Shown: piece by piece, positions 24,267 to 31,794 of the stretch
Position numbering within the stretch: the first letter of the stretch is position 1
Layout of the letters: each line of letters starts with the position of its first letter
NCBI RefSeq assembly: GCF_003586305.1
Contig: NZ_QXJI01000001.1
Coordinates: 434,001 to 498,000, forward strand
DNA length: 64,000 bases
Reading direction: 5' to 3'
Source of the DNA: Cognatilysobacter tabacisoli
Lineage (GTDB): Bacteria; Pseudomonadota; Gammaproteobacteria; Xanthomonadales; Xanthomonadaceae
Program-made: the position numbers and the translations under genes
Notes under the pieces: generated by a model
What the model was told of the DNA's origin: nothing
The model's input: the letters and a program-made list of their open reading frames with translations, nothing else
The model's database searches: none

Positions 24267-25792
24267 GCGCGCTGCGCATCGTCGCCGCGATCGGCCTGGC
24301 CGACCTGCGCCAGCGCCTGCGCGCGCCGCGCACGTGGGTGCTGCTGGCGGTGCTCGCCGCCGCGTCGTGGTGGAGCTTTCCGCCGGTCGACGCCGACTAC
24401 CTGACGGTGTCGTTCGGCGACGGCGCGCGGGCGCGCTACTCGAGCGCGTGGATCGGGCTGGTGATCGCGTCGATCTACGGCGCGCTGCTGTCGCTGGCCG
24501 GCTTCTACGTGGTGCGCGGCACGGTGGTGCGCGACCTCGAGACCGGCGTGTGGCAGCTGCTGGTCGCCACGCCGATGCACCGGGCCGGCTACCTGCTGGC
24601 GAAGTGGGCCAGCCACATGGCGGTGTTTGCGCTGGTGCTGGCCGCGGGCGTCGGCGTCGGCGTCGTCGCGCAGTTCGTGCGCGGCGAGGTGCAGGCGTTC
24701 GACCCGGTCGAGCTGCTGAAGCCGATCGCGGTGGTGGCGATGCCGGCGCTGGCGCTGAGCGCGACGTTCGCGGTGTGGTTCGACCTGGTGCCGTGGCTGC
24801 GCCGCAGCGTCGGCAACGTCGCGTACTTCTTCGCGTGGGTGTTCCTGATGGCCGGCGGCATCGGCCGCGGCGAAGGCTGGCCGGGCGACCCGCAGGGCAT
24901 GCTCGCGGTCGAGCGCGCGCTGGCCGACGGCGCGGGCGTGCCGAGGCAGTTCGGCAAGGGCGGGCTGAGCGTCGGCTCGCAGGCGCTGGAGGGCGCGGCA
25001 CCGGTGCTGTTCGATTGGACGCAGTGGAACGTGGCCATCGACGTGCTGGCCGCGCGCGGCTTCTGGTTCGCGCTGGCGCTGGTCGCGCTGCTGGCCGCCG
25101 CGCCGCTGCTGGACCGCTTCGCCGCGCACCGCGGCGGCGCGCGCGCGGCGTCGACCGAGGGCCGCGACCTGCGCTGGCTCGACGGGCTGCTGGCGCCGCT
25201 GCGGCGCACGGCGTTCGGCGCGCTGGCCAGCGCCGAGGTGCGGCTGGCGCTGCGCCCGCGGCGGCGGCGCTGGTTCGTCGCGATGGCCGCGGTGTTGGTG
25301 GCGCAGGCGGTCGCGCCGGACAAGGGCCTGGTCGCGGCGATCCTCGCCGGCTGGCTGCTGTCGATGGACGTGTTCGCACGCGCCGTGCTGCGCGAGCACG
25401 ACACCCGCACCGGCGGGCTGGTGTTCACCGCGTCGGGCATGCGCCACCGGCTGCTGGCCGCGCGCGTGCTGGTCGGCGTCGGCTTCGCGTGGCTCGTCGT
25501 GCTGCCGGCGCTGCTGCGGCTGGCGGTTCAGCAGCCCGCGGCGGCGCTGGCGCTGGCGGTGGCCGGCGTGTCGGTCGCGCTGTGGGGCATGGCGCTCGGC
25601 GCGCTGTTCCGCAACGCGCGGCCGTTCGAACTGGCGCTGGTCGGCGCGGCGTACATCAGCGTGCAGGGCGCACTGGTGCTCAACACGCTGGTCGCGCCGG
25701 CGCAGACCCTAACCGGGCATCTGCTCGCGATGCCGCTGGCGCTGCTGGTGCTCGGCGCGGCGTGGCGGCCGCTGACGCAGCGGGCGCGCTGA
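24263..25792 (+). CDS. ABC-2 type transporter permease, double-length
   Basis: A 509-residue membrane protein with an N-terminal permease-like half (WVLLAVLAAASWWSF, IASIYGALLSLAGFYVVRG, SHMAVFALVLAAGVGVGVV, up to VGNVAYFFAWVFLMAGG), a hydrophilic loop of about 100 residues, then a second membrane half (about 340-509). This is roughly twice the size of the permease at 18074 and may provide both membrane halves in one chain. It starts inside the stop of its ATPase. Confidence 0.85.
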   Translation: MSALRIVAAIGLADLRQRLRAPRTWVLLAVLAAASWWSFPPVDADYLTVSFGDGARARYSSAWIGLVIASIYGALLSLAGFYVVRGTVVRDLETGVWQLLVATPMHRAGYLLAKWASHMAVFALVLAAGVGVGVVAQFVRGEVQAFDPVELLKPIAVVAMPALALSATFAVWFDLVPWLRRSVGNVAYFFAWVFLMAGGIGRGEGWPGDPQGMLAVERALADGAGVPRQFGKGGLSVGSQALEGAAPVLFDWTQWNVAIDVLAARGFWFALALVALLAAAPLLDRFAAHRGGARAASTEGRDLRWLDGLLAPLRRTAFGALASAEVRLALRPRRRRWFVAMAAVLVAQAVAPDKGLVAAILAGWLLSMDVFARAVLREHDTRTGGLVFTASGMRHRLLAARVLVGVGFAWLVVLPALLRLAVQQPAAALALAVAGVSVALWGMALGALFRNARPFELALVGAAYISVQGALVLNTLVAPAQTLTGHLLAMPLALLVLGAAWRPLTQRAR

Positions 25793-25870
25793 GCGCCGGC
25801 GGCACCCCGGCGGGCCGCATCGACGACGGGCCGCGCGCGGGCCTGGCGCGCGCCCCGGAGCGCCGCGCCA

Positions 25871-26470
25871 TCAGTGCACCGCGTAGACCTGTCCGGTGTC
25901 GGCACCTTCGACCGAGCGGCTGTAGCCCAGCGCCACCCGCGCCGACGGCACCGGTTCGAAACCCCGGAAGAACGGACCCAGCGCGTCCATCGATTCGAGC
26001 AGCACGCCGGGGCTGACCGCGTTGATCCGGATGCCGCGGGGCAGTTCGATCGCGGCAGCGCGCACGAAGGCCTCGATGCCGCCGTTGGCGAGGCTCGCCG
26101 CGGCGCCATAGGGCACGGGCTGGTCGCGAAGCACCCCCGAGGTCAGCGTGATCGAGCCGCCGTCAACGAGGAACTCCTGGCCGACCAGCGCCAGGTTGAC
26201 CTGGCCCATCAGCTTGTTGGCGACGCTGAACGCCCACTGGTCCGGCGTGAGTGCCAGCAGCGGCGCCCAGCCGACCTGGCCGGCCGCGCTGACGATCGCG
26301 TCCAGCGGCCCGAGCGCGGCCAGTGCACGGCGCAGGCCCGCGGGGTCGGCGAGGTCCAGGGTCACCTCCCCGCCGGTGCGGCCGGCGGCGATGACCTCGT
26401 GCCGCGTGCCCAGTTCGGCGGCCACGCCGCGTCCGACGGTGCCGCGCGCACCGATCAGCAGGATCTTCAT
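25871..26470 (-). CDS. Short-chain dehydrogenase/reductase, short atypical form
   Basis: A 199-residue Rossmann protein with the nucleotide motif GARGTVGRGVA at its N-terminus, VSAAGQVGW (NAG-equivalent) and SITLTSGVLRD containing the catalytic-type Ser. The usual YxxxK is not present: the aligned segment reads PYGAAASLANGGIEAF, with Tyr but no Lys four residues later. It is shorter than classical SDRs (about 250). It lies divergent from a LysR gene that probably regulates it. The reaction is unknown. Confidence 0.87.
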   Translation of the reverse strand: MKILLIGARGTVGRGVAAELGTRHEVIAAGRTGGEVTLDLADPAGLRRALAALGPLDAIVSAAGQVGWAPLLALTPDQWAFSVANKLMGQVNLALVGQEFLVDGGSITLTSGVLRDQPVPYGAAASLANGGIEAFVRAAAIELPRGIRINAVSPGVLLESMDALGPFFRGFEPVPSARVALGYSRSVEGADTGQVYAVH

Positions 26471-26519
26471 CGTTGGAGCTCCGTTTTGCCCGGATTGGTC
26501 GTGACGGAGACTCTAGTCC

Positions 26520-26544
26520 GGCCGATTCGTCGGAATCATCGGCC
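26520..26544. promoter_or_regulatory. LysR-type operator candidate
   Basis: A perfect inverted repeat GGCCGAT-N11-ATCGGCC in the 98-base gap between the divergent SDR and LysR genes. Length, symmetry and position are as expected for the recognition site of a LysR-type regulator controlling both its own gene and the neighbour. Confidence 0.65.
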
Positions 26545-26568
26545 TCGGAGTTGATAGTCTGTTCACGC

Positions 26569-27495
26569 ATGGAAACAAACAGCGGACGATTCGACCAGGC
26601 CCTCGCCCTGCTCACGGTGGTCGAGTGCGGCAGCTTCACCCGCGCCGCCGGCCGGCTCGGCGTGTCCAAGGCGCTGGTCAGCAAGCAGGTGCAGGCGCTG
26701 GAGGCCGCGCTCGGCGTGCGGCTGCTCCACCGCACCACGCGCCGCATCGCGCTGACCGACGCCGGCCGGCTGTACCTCGACCACGTGCGCCAGGCGCGGG
26801 ACCTGCTCGGCGACGGCGAGCGTGCGGTGTCGGCAGTGCGCACCGAAGTCGACGGGCTGCTGCGCCTGACCGCGCCGACCTCGTTCGGTGACGCCTTCCT
26901 GGTCGACCTGCTGGCCGACTTCCGCGCGCGCCACCCGCAGGTGCGGTTCGACATCGATCTCTCGATCGAACAGCGCGACCTGGTCGGCGAAGGCTTCGAT
27001 TTCGCCCTGCGGATGGCGCGCACGCACGACCCGTCGTTGATTGCGCGCCCGCTCGGCGTGGTCCGCGAACGCATCGTCGCCAGCCCGGATTACCTGGCCC
27101 GCCACGCGCCCGGCGGCCTCGACGATCCGGTACAGCTTTCATCGCTCGAGGCCCTGCGCAACCGCGCGTTCCGCGACGAGGGCCAGTGGACGCTCCAGCG
27201 CGGCGAGGACAGCGTCACCGTGCCGGTGCACGGCGGGCTGGCGATCAACCACTTCATCGGCATGCGCCGCGCGGCGCTGCGCGGCGTCGGCATCGCCCGG
27301 CTGCCGAGCTACCTGGTGATCGATGAGCTCGCCAGCGGCCGCCTGGTGGCGCTGCTGCCGGACTGGCAGTTGCCCACCGCGCCCGTCGCGCTGGTGTACC
27401 CCGGTCGCGAGCACCTCCCGTTGCGCGCGCGCGCATTCCGCGACTTCGTCGTCGCGTGGTTCGACGATCCGGCCCATGCGGCGCTGTTGCGCTAG
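26569..27495 (+). CDS. LysR-family transcriptional regulator
   Basis: A 308-residue protein. The winged helix-turn-helix occupies about residues 15-60 (SFTRAAGRLGVSKALVSKQV, then LEAALGVRLLHRTTRRIALT), followed by a periplasmic-binding-like effector domain with the typical DLVGEGFDFALRM stretch. It belongs to the CrgA/PtxR-like group. It is transcribed away from the short SDR gene, which together with the palindrome between them points to autoregulation and control of that gene. Confidence 0.9.
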   Translation: METNSGRFDQALALLTVVECGSFTRAAGRLGVSKALVSKQVQALEAALGVRLLHRTTRRIALTDAGRLYLDHVRQARDLLGDGERAVSAVRTEVDGLLRLTAPTSFGDAFLVDLLADFRARHPQVRFDIDLSIEQRDLVGEGFDFALRMARTHDPSLIARPLGVVRERIVASPDYLARHAPGGLDDPVQLSSLEALRNRAFRDEGQWTLQRGEDSVTVPVHGGLAINHFIGMRRAALRGVGIARLPSYLVIDELASGRLVALLPDWQLPTAPVALVYPGREHLPLRARAFRDFVVAWFDDPAHAALLR

Positions 27496-27627
27496 CGCCG
27501 TGCCGGCGCTGCGCGATGGCGCGCGCGGCGGTCTGCCGGCGCCGCCGCGGGGACGTGCCCGCGGCGGTTTCCCCGCGTGCTCGACGCGCTTGGCTCGATA
27601 ATGGGCGACCCACCGCCGGCCCGCTGC

Positions 27628-28185
27628 ATGTCCATCGTCCTCACCGAATTCGCCCGCGCCCGCCTGTTCCCGCGTGAGCCGCGGCGCAACACGATCCAGG
27701 ACTGCACGCCGGCGCAGTTCGAGCGCCACCTCAACGAGGTGGCGCCGCTGCACGTGCTCGACGGCTACGCGCCGTTCTGCAAGCTGCACGTGCATCGCAA
27801 CTGGACCTCCACGCGGTGCCTGGCGCTGCCGATCACCGACGCCAACAGGGCCCTGCTGCGCTCCGACTACGAAGCCCGCACGCGCGACGAACTGCCGGTG
27901 CTCGTGCGCTGGTTCGAGGGGATCGAGCCGCCGGTGGCCGACTACCTGATCGCCATCCTCTACAGCCGCGAGCAGCTGGCGAAAGAGGGCAGTGCCATCA
28001 CCGCCGAATGGGGCGTGGTCGGCTGCATGTACACCGCGGAGCCGGTCGAGACCCCGATGGCGCCGGTCACGATGATGCGCAATGCGCTCGGCGTTGCGGA
28101 AGGTGGTTCCGGCGTGTCGCTGGATCGCGACGCCTACCGTCGAAGCGTCGAGTTCTGGCGCACGCACGCGAACTGGCGCGGCTGA
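27628..28185 (+). CDS. DUF3228-family protein
   Basis: A 185-residue soluble protein with the block FARARLFPREPRRNTIQDCT followed by HVLDGYAPFCKLHVHRNWT and a C-terminal AEPVETPMAPVTMMRNALG, which I recognise as DUF3228. The ATG at 27628 is chosen because homologs begin just before the conserved block; in-frame ATGs at 27577 and 27601 are possible. Function unknown. A strong terminator follows 37 bases after the stop. Confidence 0.8.
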   Translation: MSIVLTEFARARLFPREPRRNTIQDCTPAQFERHLNEVAPLHVLDGYAPFCKLHVHRNWTSTRCLALPITDANRALLRSDYEARTRDELPVLVRWFEGIEPPVADYLIAILYSREQLAKEGSAITAEWGVVGCMYTAEPVETPMAPVTMMRNALGVAEGGSGVSLDRDAYRRSVEFWRTHANWRG

Positions 28186-28222
28186 GCGCGGCTGTGCGTG
28201 CTGCGCGCGCCGCCGATACGTG

Positions 28223-28249
28223 AAAAGGCCCCGCATGGCGGGGCCTTTT
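28223..28249. terminator. Rho-independent terminator
   Basis: A perfect 12-base stem AAAAGGCCCCGC / GCGGGGCCTTTT with a 3-base loop. It lies after the DUF3228 gene and just beyond the convergent small gene at 28288, and its A/T-ended arms make it usable in both directions. Confidence 0.9.
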
Positions 28250-28287
28250 CGTGTGGGCTTGCGCGGGGGAAAACCCGGCGTCGACCG

Positions 28288-28470
28288 TCAGCGGCGCGCG
28301 TCGCCCGTGCGGATGCGGCTGTTGAGCAGGGCGATGATGTCCTCGGCCTTGCTGGCCGATGGCGACGCGGCGCGCTCGAAACGGGGCGTGGTGGGGGCCG
28401 CGGCGTGGTCGGGGCCGTGCGAGCTGCGTGGGTAGGCGTCGTCATGGCGGGCGTCGGTGCGATGCATCAT
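28288..28470 (-). CDS. Small hypothetical protein
   Basis: A 60-residue protein. An AGGAG lies six bases before ATG 28470, a strong reason to believe it is translated. The first half is His/Asp/Pro-rich and looks disordered (MMHRTDARHDDAYPRSSHGP). The second half (SKAEDIIALLNSRIRTGDARR) could form one amphipathic helix. No family is recognised. It ends next to the terminator at 28223-28249. Confidence 0.6.
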   Translation of the reverse strand: MMHRTDARHDDAYPRSSHGPDHAAAPTTPRFERAASPSASKAEDIIALLNSRIRTGDARR

Positions 28471-28804
28471 CGGTGACTCCTGAGAAGTGCCGTCATCCGG
28501 CGGTAGGTCGACCTTCGCCGAGCGCGTGTTAGCGATCCATGACTGGCGCGCGCGTCAGTTCAGGAAGTCGAACGCTTGGCAAACGCGATGTGCCCGCGTT
28601 GCGCATCCGCCGGCTGGCGCCGCCACGGAGCGCCCGCCGGGCGATGCGCGCCCTACGATCGACGCGCACTACGCTCGACGTACATGCGGAGCGCAGCCGC
28701 GACGCTGCACGGCGCGGCGCGCGTGTCGATTCCGCCACGTCGGTTTCGTCGGGTAAGGACCGACCGTCCTTCCACGGCCCGTGGCCCACACCAGGAGCGT
28801 CGTC
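28471..28804. other. Intergenic region, no gene seen
   Basis: About 334 bases between the small minus-strand gene and the double VOC gene. Reading frames here have no ribosome sites and unnatural Arg/Ala-rich composition. It presumably contains two divergent promoters. An AGGAG just before 28805 belongs to the next gene. Confidence 0.45.
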
Positions 28805-29737
28805 ATGTCCCTCGTCAAGCCGATCACCCCGCACCTGTGGTTCGACACGCACGCACGCGAAGCGGCCGAGTTCTACTGCACGGTCTTCCCCGGCTCGCGC
28901 ATCGAGTCGGTCGTGCGCCTGCACGACACGCCGTCGGGCGAGTGCGACGTGGTGTCGTTCGTGCTGCACGGCCAGCCGTTCATGGCGATCAGTGCCGGGC
29001 CGATGTTCACGTTCAATCCGTCGGTCTCGTTCATCGTCACGTTCGACCCGTCGCGCGATCCGCTCGCGCGCGAGCAGCTGGATGCGGCGTGGGCGCGGCT
29101 GTCCGACGGCGGGCAGGCGCTGATGCCGCTGGACGCGTACCCCTTCAGCCCACGGTACGGGTGGGTGCAGGACCGCTACGGCCTGTCATGGCAGCTGCGG
29201 CTGGCCGATCCGGCCGGCGAGCCGCGGCCGGCGATCCTCCCGGCGCTGATGTTCACCGGCGACGTGCACGGCCGGGCCGAGGAGGCCGGGGAGTTCTACC
29301 GATCGGTGTTCGACGGCTCGCGTGCGGGCCAGCTGGTCCGCTATCCGGACGGCACGCCGCCGGACGCGGCCGGGGCGGAGATGGCGGGCCGCGTGATGTA
29401 CTCGGACTTCCGGCTCGACCAGACCTGGTTCGCCGCGATGGACAGCGGCGCGATGCACCCGTTCGGCTTCAACGAGGCGGTCTCGTTCGTCGTGACCTGC
29501 CGCGACCAGGCGGAGATCGACCGCCACTGGGCACGGCTGTCGAGCGTGCCGGAGGCCGAGCAGTGCGGCTGGTGCAAGGACCGCTACGGCCTGTCGTGGC
29601 AGGTCACCGCGCTTGCGCTGGAGCGGTTGATGACGTCGGGCGACCGGGCACTCGTCGACCGGGTCACCCAGGCTTTGCTCGGCATGCACAAGCTCGACGT
29701 CTCCGCGATCGAGTCGGCCGCGAGGCGCGACGCGTAG
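28805..29737 (+). CDS. Tandem-domain VOC-superfamily protein
   Basis: A 310-residue protein made of two PhnB/3-demethylubiquinone-methyltransferase-like VOC domains. Domain 1 starts KPITPHLWFDTHAREAAEFY and contains FTFNPSVSFIVTF and WVQDRYGLSWQ. Domain 2 starts PALMFTGDVHGRAEEAGEFY and contains FGFNEAVSFVVTC and CGWCKDRYGLSWQ. An AGGAG precedes ATG 28805. It looks like a gene duplication and fusion related to the single-domain gene at 17527. Substrate unknown. Confidence 0.87.
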   Translation: MSLVKPITPHLWFDTHAREAAEFYCTVFPGSRIESVVRLHDTPSGECDVVSFVLHGQPFMAISAGPMFTFNPSVSFIVTFDPSRDPLAREQLDAAWARLSDGGQALMPLDAYPFSPRYGWVQDRYGLSWQLRLADPAGEPRPAILPALMFTGDVHGRAEEAGEFYRSVFDGSRAGQLVRYPDGTPPDAAGAEMAGRVMYSDFRLDQTWFAAMDSGAMHPFGFNEAVSFVVTCRDQAEIDRHWARLSSVPEAEQCGWCKDRYGLSWQVTALALERLMTSGDRALVDRVTQALLGMHKLDVSAIESAARRDA

Positions 29738-29806
29738 CCGGCACGCTCACGCGTCGGAGACCGGCGTTCTGCAAACCTGCCGTCATCGCAGTCGTGGAGA
29801 AGGTCC

Positions 29807-30340
29807 ATGTCGGAAACCTCCCCGATCACCGGCGAGTTGTCCAACAGCAAAGTCGCCGCCGTATTCCCGTTCGAGGCCGCCGCGCGCGATGCCGCACAGG
29901 CCGTCGCGGCCACGCTGTCGCTCGGCGCCGCGCAGGTGCACGTCATCACCCCGGACGACAAGCATCCCGGGCGCAAGCTGGAGCCGGAGTCGCACGGCAT
30001 CTGGCGCACGATCGTGGTCGCGCACGTCCGCCTCGGTATCGCGGGCGCCGTCGTCGGTCTGCTCGCGTTCGCGGCGCTGTATGCCAGCGACATCCTGTTC
30101 ATCGTCAACTCGCCGCTGGCCGCGGCGCTGGTGCTGCTGTTCTTCGGCGCGGTCGCCGGGCTGATGCTCGGCGGACTGGTGTCGCTGCGGCCGGACCACG
30201 ACCGCTACGTCGAGGCGACGCGCGACGCCATGGGCGCCGGCGACACGACCGTCGTCGTGCACGCATTCTCGGCAGAGCAGGCCGACCAGGCCGCCGCGTT
30301 TCTGCGCGCGCAGGGCGGCGTCGTGACCTCGACCCTCTAG
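29807..30340 (+). CDS. Membrane protein with split alpha/beta domain (YflT-like)
   Basis: A 177-residue protein with a soluble N-terminal region (KVAAVFPFEAAARDAAQAV...AAQVHVITPDD), two central membrane helices (GIAGAVVGLLAFAALY and ALVLLFFGAVAGLMLGGLV) and a soluble C-terminal region (TTVVVHAFSAEQADQAAAFLRAQGG). The two soluble parts resemble each other and the general-stress YflT-type fold, so they may pair across a helical hairpin. GGAGAAGG precedes the ATG. No confirmed function. Confidence 0.65.
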   Translation: MSETSPITGELSNSKVAAVFPFEAAARDAAQAVAATLSLGAAQVHVITPDDKHPGRKLEPESHGIWRTIVVAHVRLGIAGAVVGLLAFAALYASDILFIVNSPLAAALVLLFFGAVAGLMLGGLVSLRPDHDRYVEATRDAMGAGDTTVVVHAFSAEQADQAAAFLRAQGGVVTSTL

Positions 30341-30461
30341 CCGCGCCGCGGGTGGGTCCGACGCCCGGCGGACGGCGCGGCGGTTTTGTCCGGCAGCGGC
30401 GTCGCGCGGCTTGCTAACGTCGGCGCCGTGGCCGCCCCGCAGGCGCGCCGGAGCCCAGCCG

Positions 30462-30845
30462 ATGACCCCCCTCGCCGCCACCGACCTGCGCCCCTTCATT
30501 CCCGCCCGTGACTACGGTCTGAGCAAGCGGTTCTACGCCGCGCTCGGGTGGGAGACGCGCGACGTCGCCGACGGCATGGCGCTGGTCACGCTCGGGCCGC
30601 AGCAGCACTTCTACATCCAGGACTACTACCTCAAGGAAGTCGCCGAGAACGCGATGCTGCACGTCACCGTGGACGACGCGCTCGCATGGCACCGGCACGT
30701 CGCGTCCGCGCTGTCCGGCGACGCGTTCCCCGGCGCCCGCGTGCAGCCGCCGACGCCGCAGTCCTACGGCGCGCTGGTCACCTTCGTGCACGATCCGTCG
30801 GGCGTGCTGCTGCACCTGTGCCAGTGGTTGCCGACAGCACCCTGA
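30462..30845 (+). CDS. VOC/glyoxalase-like protein
   Basis: A 127-residue protein, ATG 30462 about nine bases after GGAG. It has the single-unit VOC layout: TDLRPFIPARDYGLSKRFYAALG at the N-terminus, QQHFYIQDYY in the middle and VTFVHDPSGVLLHLCQW at the end. It is the third VOC-type gene in 14 kb but is not closely similar to the PhnB-like pair. Substrate unknown. Confidence 0.8.
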   Translation: MTPLAATDLRPFIPARDYGLSKRFYAALGWETRDVADGMALVTLGPQQHFYIQDYYLKEVAENAMLHVTVDDALAWHRHVASALSGDAFPGARVQPPTPQSYGALVTFVHDPSGVLLHLCQWLPTAP

Positions 30846-30890
30846 CGGTCGATCGCGCGGGGAGTGCGCCGGCGCGCCGACGGATGCGGG

Positions 30891-31766
30891 TCAGCGGGCC
30901 TGCGAGCGCGTGTCGAGCTGGCGGCCGCGGCGCTTGGAGGCGTACATCGCGCGATCGGCATGCGTGAGCAGCGCGTCGGGGTCGGTGCCGTCGTCCGGGT
31001 AGGACGCGACGCCGATGCTGACGTCGAGGTGGATCGCTCCGTCCGGCAGCAGGACGGGCGGGTGCAGCGCCGCGCGCAGCCCGTCGGCGATCAGTTGCGA
31101 GGCCGCGGCGTCGCGGCACCCCGGCAGCAGGACGACGAACTCGTCGCCTCCGACGCGCGCCACCAGGTCGCCCTGCCGCAGCGATTGCTGCAGGCGCTGG
31201 GCCACGTCCCGCAGCACCCGGTCGCCGACGTCGTGGCCGGCTCGGTCGTTGACCTGCTTGAAGCCGTCGAGGTCCAGGTACAGGACCGCCAGCCCGCCGC
31301 CGGTCTGTTCGGCGTGGGCGATGGCCTGTCCGAGTTCGCGCTGGAGGCGGTGGCGGTTGGGGAGGCCGGTCAGCGCGTCGTGGCTGGCGCGGTACTCGAG
31401 CTCGCGCTCCGCCCGGCGCAGTTCGGTCACTTCGCGCGCCACGCCGATCCGCACGCCGTACTGGGGCAGCCAGTGCGCCGACCACTGGATGTCGACGGCG
31501 TGACCGTCGCGGTGCACGTAGCGGTTGCGGAAGTGGCGCTGGGGGACGCCATCGGTTACCGCGCGGGCCTGCCGCAGCGTTTCGTCGCGGTCCTCGACAT
31601 GGACCAGGTCGAAGATCAGGCGGCCGACCACGTCGGCGGGCGGGTAGCCGAGGATCCGTTCGAAGCTGGCGCTGGCGAACAGCAGTCGGCCGTCCACGTC
31701 GACGATGCAGACGGCATCCGGCAGCAGGTCCAGCACCTCGGCCAGCGGCGGCAGCGTCGACGTCAT
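30891..31766 (-). CDS. PAS-GGDEF diguanylate cyclase
   Basis: A 291-residue cytoplasmic protein. A PAS domain fills about residues 8-115 (LLPDAVCIVDVDGRLLFAS...), followed by a linker and GGDEF domain (SHDALTGLPNRHRL, LDLDGFKQVND). The active-site motif GGDEF is intact at 206-210 and an inhibitory I-site RQGD lies at 197-200, five residues before it. It should make cyclic di-GMP with product feedback inhibition. It starts 28 bases after the DUF885 gene and may share its transcript. Confidence 0.92.
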   Translation of the reverse strand: MTSTLPPLAEVLDLLPDAVCIVDVDGRLLFASASFERILGYPPADVVGRLIFDLVHVEDRDETLRQARAVTDGVPQRHFRNRYVHRDGHAVDIQWSAHWLPQYGVRIGVAREVTELRRAERELEYRASHDALTGLPNRHRLQRELGQAIAHAEQTGGGLAVLYLDLDGFKQVNDRAGHDVGDRVLRDVAQRLQQSLRQGDLVARVGGDEFVVLLPGCRDAAASQLIADGLRAALHPPVLLPDGAIHLDVSIGVASYPDDGTDPDALLTHADRAMYASKRRGRQLDTRSQAR

Positions 31767-31794
31767 GGGGGTCCCGGCGTTGGCGCGCGCGTCG

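Noticed and set aside
27577-27627. Earlier start for the DUF3228 gene
   Set aside because: The extra 17 residues are not part of the recognisable family and no ribosome site is visible, though it cannot be excluded.
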